Assembly (NCBI GenBank): GCA_037135095.1
Contig: JBAXKZ010000036.1
Span: forward strand, 1 to 10,200
Length of the DNA: 10,200 nt
Source: CAIMZW01 sp037135095
GTDB taxonomy: Bacteria > Actinomycetota > Actinomycetes > Nanopelagicales > Nanopelagicaceae
Direction: 5' to 3'
The notes below the pieces were generated by a model that saw only the letters and a program-made list of their open reading frames with translations, did no database searches and was not told where the DNA came from. The first letter of the stretch is position 1; every line of letters starts with the position of its first letter. Below, piece after piece: positions 5,997 to 10,200 of the stretch. The translations under genes and the position numbers were made by a program.

Positions 5997-7454
5997 GTGA
6001 AAAAAATTGTAATTTTGGGAGCGGGCATCGCTGGTCACACCGCGGCGCTCCATGCCAAGCGAATTTTGGGGAAGAGCGTTGAAGTAATAGTCATTTCGCC
6101 AAATTCGAAGTGGAATTGGATCCCATCGAATATCTGGGTTGGTGTTGGCAAGATGCAACCAGATCAAGTGACCTTCCCACTGGCGCCGATTTACAAGCGC
6201 AAAGGAATCACCTTTCACCAGGCGCTAGCAAAGAATATTCACCCTGAAGGCGATACCACCACCGCCAATGGCTATGTCGAAATTAGCTTCACCGATCCCA
6301 CCCGAAGTGGTGAAGTTGCCAAAATTGAATATGACTTTTTGGTTAATGCAACCGGACCAAAATTGAACTTTGCGGCTACCGAAGGCTTAGGTCCTGACGG
6401 TCATACTGTTTCGGTATGTACTTCGGGCCATGCTGTTGAAGCGGCCAGCGCGCTAACCGAAATCATTGCAAAATTGAAGACTGGTGCTCGCCAGCGGTTA
6501 GCAATCGGGGTTGGCCACGGAACCTGCACGTGTGAGGGTGCGGCATTTGAATACACCTTTAACGTGGAGCACGAGCTTCGCGCCGCCGGTGTTCGTGATT
6601 TTGCCGATATTTATTACATCACCAATGAATATGAGCTTGGAGACTTTGGGGTTGGCGGAATGGTATTTACTCAGAGTGGCTTTGAAACTACGAGCAAGCT
6701 TTGGACCGAATCGCTATTCCGAGAGCGCGGTATTCATGCCATCTTGGGCGCACATGTGGAAAAGGTTACTCCAGGAGAAATCCATTACGAGCAAGTCGAT
6801 GGCGCTAAAGGAATCTTGTCTTTTGACTTCGCCATGTTGCTTCCACCTTTTCGAGGCGTGGACTTAAAGGCCTTCGATAAGACAGGGGCTGATATCTCCG
6901 AGAAGATTTTCGCACCAAGCGGTTTCATGAAAGTTGATGCCGATTACACGGCGAAACCTTTTGAAGATTGGCGAGCCGAGGATTGGCCAAAGACTTATTG
7001 CAACCCTAGCTACCCCAATATTTTTGCCGTTGGGATTGCCTTTGCCCCACCTCATCAAATTTCCCGACCGCGCAAATCTCCGAACGGAACGTTGATTGCC
7101 CCATCCCCTCCTCGGACGGGTATGCCATCTGGAATTATGGGCAAGCACGCGATCCTTAGCATCAAAGAGTTAATAACGAAGGGCCCGAATGCCGTCCTAC
7201 CGTCGGCCTCGATGGCAGATATGGGAGCGGCTTGCGTTGCTTCGGCTGGATCGGGTCTTCGAGAAGGTAGCGCTGCAGCAATGACCATGTATCCGATCGT
7301 TCCGGATTACATCAAATATCCAGGTTCTGGACGCAGTGCGCCGGACACCTTTGGCGAAATCGGATTAAGTGGACATTGGATTAAATTGCTCTTGCATTAC
7401 ATGTTTATTTACAAAGCCAAAGCCCGCTTGGGCTGGTCGTTGATTCCGGAATAG
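5997..7454 (+). CDS. sqr: Sulfide:quinone oxidoreductase (divergent, three catalytic-type Cys)
   Basis: The protein has 485 residues from a GTG start with GGAGAGGAA six bases upstream. The N-terminus carries the FAD-binding GAGIAG (8-13), the second flavin element is at NATG near 117, and the FAD C-terminal motif is NIFAVG (341-346). Cysteines fit SQR catalysis. C141 is in SVCTSGHA, C179 in the CEGAAFEY segment (like the CFGPAYEF segment of known SQRs), and C335 is just before NPSYPNIFAVG, near the position of the third SQR cysteine. C177 makes an extra CxC. A hydrophobic, basic C-terminal helix (about 460-480) suits a monotopic membrane anchor. By family knowledge it oxidises sulfide to sulfane sulfur and passes electrons to quinone. 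It is longer than most SQRs (about 430) and has extra residues in the APPH to TGMP loop, so it is a divergent type; a related flavoprotein with another substrate is possible. Confidence 0.8.
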   Translation: MKKIVILGAGIAGHTAALHAKRILGKSVEVIVISPNSKWNWIPSNIWVGVGKMQPDQVTFPLAPIYKRKGITFHQALAKNIHPEGDTTTANGYVEISFTDPTRSGEVAKIEYDFLVNATGPKLNFAATEGLGPDGHTVSVCTSGHAVEAASALTEIIAKLKTGARQRLAIGVGHGTCTCEGAAFEYTFNVEHELRAAGVRDFADIYYITNEYELGDFGVGGMVFTQSGFETTSKLWTESLFRERGIHAILGAHVEKVTPGEIHYEQVDGAKGILSFDFAMLLPPFRGVDLKAFDKTGADISEKIFAPSGFMKVDADYTAKPFEDWRAEDWPKTYCNPSYPNIFAVGIAFAPPHQISRPRKSPNGTLIAPSPPRTGMPSGIMGKHAILSIKELITKGPNAVLPSASMADMGAACVASAGSGLREGSAAAMTMYPIVPDYIKYPGSGRSAPDTFGEIGLSGHWIKLLLHYMFIYKAKARLGWSLIPE

Positions 7455-7464
7455 GGAGCTGAAA

Positions 7465-7626
7465 ATGAATAGCGCTGATGATGTGATCGCCCAGGCTCCG
7501 TTGCCGACCCCAGCCACTTTAAAGGCTCGAAAGAACCTATTTTTTCAGTTCTGGCGCTTTGTGGTTATCAATTTGCGAATGATTAAAATGATCCGAAAAG
7601 GCCACCACCCAATGGAACGCCACTAG
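7465..7626 (+). CDS. 53-residue basic amphipathic small protein coupled to SQR
   Basis: This short gene sits ten bases after the SQR stop, with GGAG six bases before its ATG, so translation is well supported. The product has an acidic start (MNSADDV), a Pro/Ala stretch (APLPTPATL), and then a strongly hydrophobic-basic segment, FFQFWRFVVINLRMIKMIRK (26-45), ending GHHPMERH. The last part looks like a short amphipathic or membrane-surface helix with a His-rich tail. I recall similar tiny proteins behind SQR-like genes in actinobacteria, but I know of no name or function. It could help attach SQR to the membrane, bind a partner, or tune its activity; all of these are guesses. It ends just before the promoter and operator of the repressor gene. 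Confidence 0.72.
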   Translation: MNSADDVIAQAPLPTPATLKARKNLFFQFWRFVVINLRMIKMIRKGHHPMERH

Positions 7627-7628
7627 AT

Positions 7629-7658
7629 TTGACATACCCCTAGGGGTATAGGTAAATT
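7629..7658 (+). promoter_or_regulatory. Promoter of the cstR-rhodanese-CoADR unit
   Basis: A perfect -35, TTGACA (7629-7634), is followed after 18 bases by TAAATT (7653-7658), or after 17 by GTAAAT. The 16-base repressor palindrome fills nearly the whole spacer, so a bound repressor would block RNA polymerase. Transcription should start about 30 bases before the repressor ATG. Confidence 0.72.
7634..7649. promoter_or_regulatory. Perfect CstR/CsoR-type operator palindrome
   Basis: ATACCCCTAGGGGTAT is identical to its reverse complement. It lies between the -35 and -10 of the repressor's own promoter, implying negative autoregulation. The near-identical copy at 5928-5943 ties the upstream SQR unit into the same regulon. 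Confidence 0.85.
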
Positions 7659-7696
7659 CCGCTTTGTAAGGTCAACGGACCGAAAGAGGTGGAATT

Positions 7697-7984
7697 ATGG
7701 CTACGAAAAAGATCCAACATGTTCTCTCTGACGAAGAACAGATTATTGCAATCTCCAAGCGCATCAAGCGCGCCCAAGGTCAACTTGGCGCGGTCGCTCG
7801 AATGCTCGAAGAAGGTCGCAACTGTGAAGAGATCGTGACTCAGATGTCAGCAGTCAGCAAGGCAGTAAACACCGCCGCCTTCACCTTAATCTCATCCAGC
7901 CTTAAAGAGTGCATCGTCGAAGGTAAATCAAACTCGGATGCCGTTACTGCCCAACTCCAAAAACTATTTCTAAGTTTGGCGTGA
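7697..7984 (+). CDS. cstR: CsoR-family transcriptional repressor, CstR-like persulfide sensor
   Basis: This is a 95-residue all-helical CsoR/RcnR-family protein with the RIKRAQGQL signature (22-30) of the DNA-binding helix. The family's sensing positions hold C43 and C72, 29 residues apart as in CstR (C31/C60). The His of copper-type CsoR, four residues before the second Cys, is Ser68 here. A Cys-x-Cys pair without that His points to persulfide sensing through Cys-Cys polysulfide links, not Cu(I) binding. The neighbours (SQR, two rhodanese domains, CoADR-like enzyme) agree. AGAGGTGG before the ATG is a good ribosome site. Reaction with sulfane sulfur would release the protein from its two palindromic sites. 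The last codon overlaps the start of the next gene. Confidence 0.88.
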   Translation: MATKKIQHVLSDEEQIIAISKRIKRAQGQLGAVARMLEEGRNCEEIVTQMSAVSKAVNTAAFTLISSSLKECIVEGKSNSDAVTAQLQKLFLSLA

Positions 7985-8397
7985 AAATTATGAGAGTCAA
8001 TAAGAAATTTCTAGGCTTAGCCGCGCTTCTTTCAATCGCAGCAGTAACTCTGACCGCCTGCGGCTCTTCTACTTCCGCGATCACTAACTTAAGTTCCAAA
8101 GATTTTGCCACCAAGATTTCTGACACTTCGATCGTTGTTTTGGATGTTCGAACTGCCGGCGAGTTCGCTGCGGGTCATATCGCGCGGGCTATCAATATCG
8201 ATGTGGATGGCGCTAATTTTCAAGGCGAAATATCAAAGCTAGATAAGAGCGCAACATATGCGGTCTATTGCCACAGCGGACGACGTTCGGGAATTGCGAC
8301 GGATCAAATGGCGAAACTTGGCTTCACTCATCTCTATAACTTGACCTCTGGGTTAAGTGATTGGCTTGCTAACGGATTGCCTGTGGTCACCGCATAA
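7981..8397 (+). CDS. Lipoprotein single-domain rhodanese (extracytoplasmic)
   Basis: The protein has 138 residues if translation starts at the GTG overlapping the repressor stop (GTGA); an ATG at 7990 would give 135. It has a basic start and a hydrophobic stretch, then the lipobox LTAC with C27 as the lipidated Cys. The rhodanese domain follows at about 37-137, with LDVRTAGEFAAGHI and the active-site loop CHSGRRSG holding the persulfide-forming C97. A lipoprotein signal puts it on the outer face of the cytoplasmic membrane, unlike the second rhodanese domain in the next gene. Rhodaneses carry sulfane sulfur on the loop Cys between donors and thiol acceptors. The gene is part of a tight unit: it overlaps the repressor gene and abuts the next gene with no gap. 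Confidence 0.9.
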   Translation: MKIMRVNKKFLGLAALLSIAAVTLTACGSSTSAITNLSSKDFATKISDTSIVVLDVRTAGEFAAGHIARAINIDVDGANFQGEISKLDKSATYAVYCHSGRRSGIATDQMAKLGFTHLYNLTSGLSDWLANGLPVVTA

Positions 8398-10035
8398 ATG
8401 AAACGAATTGTGATTGTTGGTGGCGTTGCTGGCGGTATGTCCGCTGCCACTCGAATGCGCCGACTGGATGAAAGCGCCGAGATTATCGTTCTGGAAAAGA
8501 GCGGCTACGTCTCATATGCAAACTGTGGCCTGCCCTATTTCGTAGGTGGCGTTATCGAAAAAGAGAGCGACCTGCTACTTCAAACGCCGGAATCGTTACA
8601 CATCAGGTTTCGGTTGGATGTTCGCGTAAAGAGCGAAGTTCTAAATATTGATTCTGCCGGTAAATCCGTTGTGGTCAAGAATCTTGAAACTGGCGCGGAG
8701 TATCAATTGCCGTACGACAAATTACTTCTGAGTCCTGGTGCCAGCCCAATCGTTCCTAATATTCCCGGTGCCGATCGCGCCTTCACCCTTCGAACCGTTG
8801 AAGATGTCGAACTAATTGCCGGTGCCGTTGCGATCAAACCAAAGAGCGCCGTAGTCATTGGCGGCGGTTTCATTGGAGTTGAGATTGCGGAAAACCTTCG
8901 TCATAAGGGAATTGCCACTGCGATAATTGAAGCTACTGCTCAGGTGTTAGCACCGCTAGATCCTGAAATGGTTAGTTTCGTGCACGCCGAATTGTTAAAG
9001 CAGGGCGTTGCGTTGCATTTAAGCAACGGCGTATCTGAAATTGGTCCCGATTCGGTGACGTTGGCTGATGGCTCAAAGATCCCAGCTGATTTGGTAATTA
9101 TGGCAATTGGTGTTCGCCCGGACACTTCGCTGGCTAAGGGTGCGGGTTTAACAATCGGCACTCGCGGCGGCATTGAAGTTAACGAGCATCACCAGACCAG
9201 CAATCCCGATATTTATGCAATTGGAGACGCCGCTCAAAAGACCGACGCGTTGGATGGCGGGGCGACCTTGGTACCGCTCGCAAACCTTGCTAACCGTCAC
9301 GGCCGGGTTGTTGCGGACCATATTGCTGGCGTTAAAACCCGAACAGTTGCCGCGATTGGAACTGCAATCGTTAAGGTCTTTGACCTAACGATCGCAACCA
9401 CAGGTTGGAACGAAAAGCGCCTAAGCGCGGCTGGAATGAAATTCCTGACGATTCATACCCACCCAAATTCCCATGCTGGTTACTACCCTGATGCCAAGCA
9501 GATGTCGATCAAATTGCTGATCGAACCAAATACTGGGCGAATTCTTGGTTCACAGGCGGTTGGAACTGATGGTGTTGATAAGCGAATTGATGTTATTGCA
9601 ACGGCGATTCGCGCCGGTTTAACGGCGCCAGAGTTGGCTGATCTCGAATTGGCTTATGCGCCACCCTTTAGCTCGGCAAAAGATCCGGTAAATATGTTGG
9701 GCTATATCTCAGAGAACGTGCTTTCTGGTTTGGTTTCAACAGTCGATTGGAGCAAGCTAGAAGCAGAACTCGCAGCGGGTGCCGTTCTTATTGATGTTCG
9801 AAGCGCCAGTGAATTTGCCAATGGAACTATTCCCGGCGCGATCAATATTTCAGTTGATGAACTTCGCGACCGAAAGTCAGAAATCCCAACGGGCAAACTA
9901 TTAATTGTTCATTGCCAAGTCGGCCAAAGAGGTCATACCGCGGCCCTGCTCTTAACCGAGCTTGGGTTTACGGTAAAGAATTTAGATGGCGGATATCGAA
10001 CGTGGCGAAATTCGCCAGCCGGATTAACAAACTAA
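8398..10035 (+). CDS. CoA-disulfide/persulfide reductase fused to rhodanese (CoADR-Rhd)
   Basis: The protein has 545 residues. The flavoprotein part (about 1-440) has FAD-binding GGVAGG (8-13), the single redox Cys C43 in SYANCGLPYFVGG (hallmark of the CoADR/NADH oxidase/persulfide reductase group), the pyridine-nucleotide site VVIGGGFIGVEIAE, and IYAIGDAA. The dimerisation domain ends with AYAPPFSSAKDPVN, which has the Tyr usual in CoADRs. A C-terminal rhodanese domain (about 450-540) has LIDVRSASEF and active C506 in HCQVGQRG. Enzymes of this build reduce CoA disulfide or CoA persulfide/polysulfide with NAD(P)H. The fused rhodanese feeds sulfane sulfur to the flavin site, so here it most likely reduces persulfides from SQR activity. 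Its ATG follows the rhodanese stop directly and lacks a strong ribosome site, so it likely depends on coupled translation. Confidence 0.93.
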   Translation: MKRIVIVGGVAGGMSAATRMRRLDESAEIIVLEKSGYVSYANCGLPYFVGGVIEKESDLLLQTPESLHIRFRLDVRVKSEVLNIDSAGKSVVVKNLETGAEYQLPYDKLLLSPGASPIVPNIPGADRAFTLRTVEDVELIAGAVAIKPKSAVVIGGGFIGVEIAENLRHKGIATAIIEATAQVLAPLDPEMVSFVHAELLKQGVALHLSNGVSEIGPDSVTLADGSKIPADLVIMAIGVRPDTSLAKGAGLTIGTRGGIEVNEHHQTSNPDIYAIGDAAQKTDALDGGATLVPLANLANRHGRVVADHIAGVKTRTVAAIGTAIVKVFDLTIATTGWNEKRLSAAGMKFLTIHTHPNSHAGYYPDAKQMSIKLLIEPNTGRILGSQAVGTDGVDKRIDVIATAIRAGLTAPELADLELAYAPPFSSAKDPVNMLGYISENVLSGLVSTVDWSKLEAELAAGAVLIDVRSASEFANGTIPGAINISVDELRDRKSEIPTGKLLIVHCQVGQRGHTAALLLTELGFTVKNLDGGYRTWRNSPAGLTN

Positions 10036-10054
10036 AGAGAGATGGAATAACGTT

Positions 10055-10200
10055 ATGTGTCACAGAATTACCTGTCGTAAGTGCGGCAAGCCCAGTTGGG
10101 CTGGTTGCGGTAACCACATTGAGATCGCGCTCAAAGGGGTATCAAAGTCACAACGCTGCCAAGGTCATGCCAATGATCCAAAAGAGCCAAGTTTCTTTTC
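10055..10200 (+). CDS. Small Cys/His-rich (putative zinc-binding) protein, 3' end cut by window edge
   Basis: Forty-eight codons are visible before the window ends. The start MCHRITCRKCGKPSWAGCG carries C2, H3, C7-x-x-C10 and C18-x-x-H21, followed by C35-x-x-H38. This density of paired Cys/His suggests one or two zinc sites. I associate MCR-x-x-T-C-x-x-C-G-K-x-x-WAGCG proteins with actinobacteria, where they are tiny and unnamed; this recollection is unverified. A GAGAGATGGA purine run precedes the ATG. It starts 19 bases after the CoADR-Rhd gene on the same strand, so it is possibly the last gene of the persulfide unit. Reactive cysteines could also be sulfur acceptors, which is a guess from context. 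Confidence 0.65.
   Translation, partial: MCHRITCRKCGKPSWAGCGNHIEIALKGVSKSQRCQGHANDPKEPSFF

Noticed and set aside
6864..7288. Minus-strand open frames inside the SQR gene
   Set aside because: They lie opposite conserved SQR coding sequence and have no supporting start signals.
7697..7984. Copper-sensing CsoR
   Set aside because: The family fold fits, but the copper-ligand His before the second Cys is Ser68 and no copper transporter or chaperone gene is nearby; sulfur genes surround it.

Overview
The window reads as ordinary chromosomal DNA from a bacterium of moderate GC (about half, judged by eye). An actinobacterium fits best. The signs are an LpqC/PHB-depolymerase-type secreted esterase with a probably leaderless start, a small Cys-rich protein of a kind I associate with actinobacteria, a lipoprotein rhodanese, and a 53-residue protein behind the sulfide:quinone oxidoreductase. 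A small-genome freshwater lineage would suit the tight spacing and GC, but the lineage is inference. I see no RNA genes, insertion sequences, phage genes or CRISPR array. No gene-free stretch exceeds 300 bases.

Left part (1-1991): a minus-strand secreted esterase, cut by the window edge, is divergent from a plus-strand pair. The pair is a TMEM175/DUF1211 cation-channel homologue and a NifX-like domain protein. It ends at a strong, apparently bidirectional hairpin terminator.

Middle part (1992-5883): a minus-strand secreted Ala/Pro-rich helical protein is divergent from a plus-strand run of an OmpR-type response regulator, a histidine kinase (4-base overlap), a SAM-dependent methyltransferase and a four-helix membrane protein. 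The divergent intergenic region holds a 9-base direct repeat with an 11-base period, the classic geometry of an OmpR-family binding site. The regulator probably controls itself and the secreted protein.

Right part (5884-10200): a sulfide/persulfide-handling locus. Sulfide:quinone oxidoreductase and a 53-residue companion form one unit. A CsoR-family repressor with a CstR-like Cys/Cys pair, a lipoprotein rhodanese, a CoA-disulfide-reductase-rhodanese fusion and a Cys-rich small protein (cut by the window edge) form the next. Each unit is preceded by nearly the same 16-base palindrome, ATACCCCTAKGGGTAT, which is very probably the repressor's operator. The working model is that sulfide is oxidised at the membrane to sulfane sulfur, rhodanese domains on both sides of the membrane handle it, the CoADR-like enzyme reduces persulfides, and the persulfide level relieves repression of both units.
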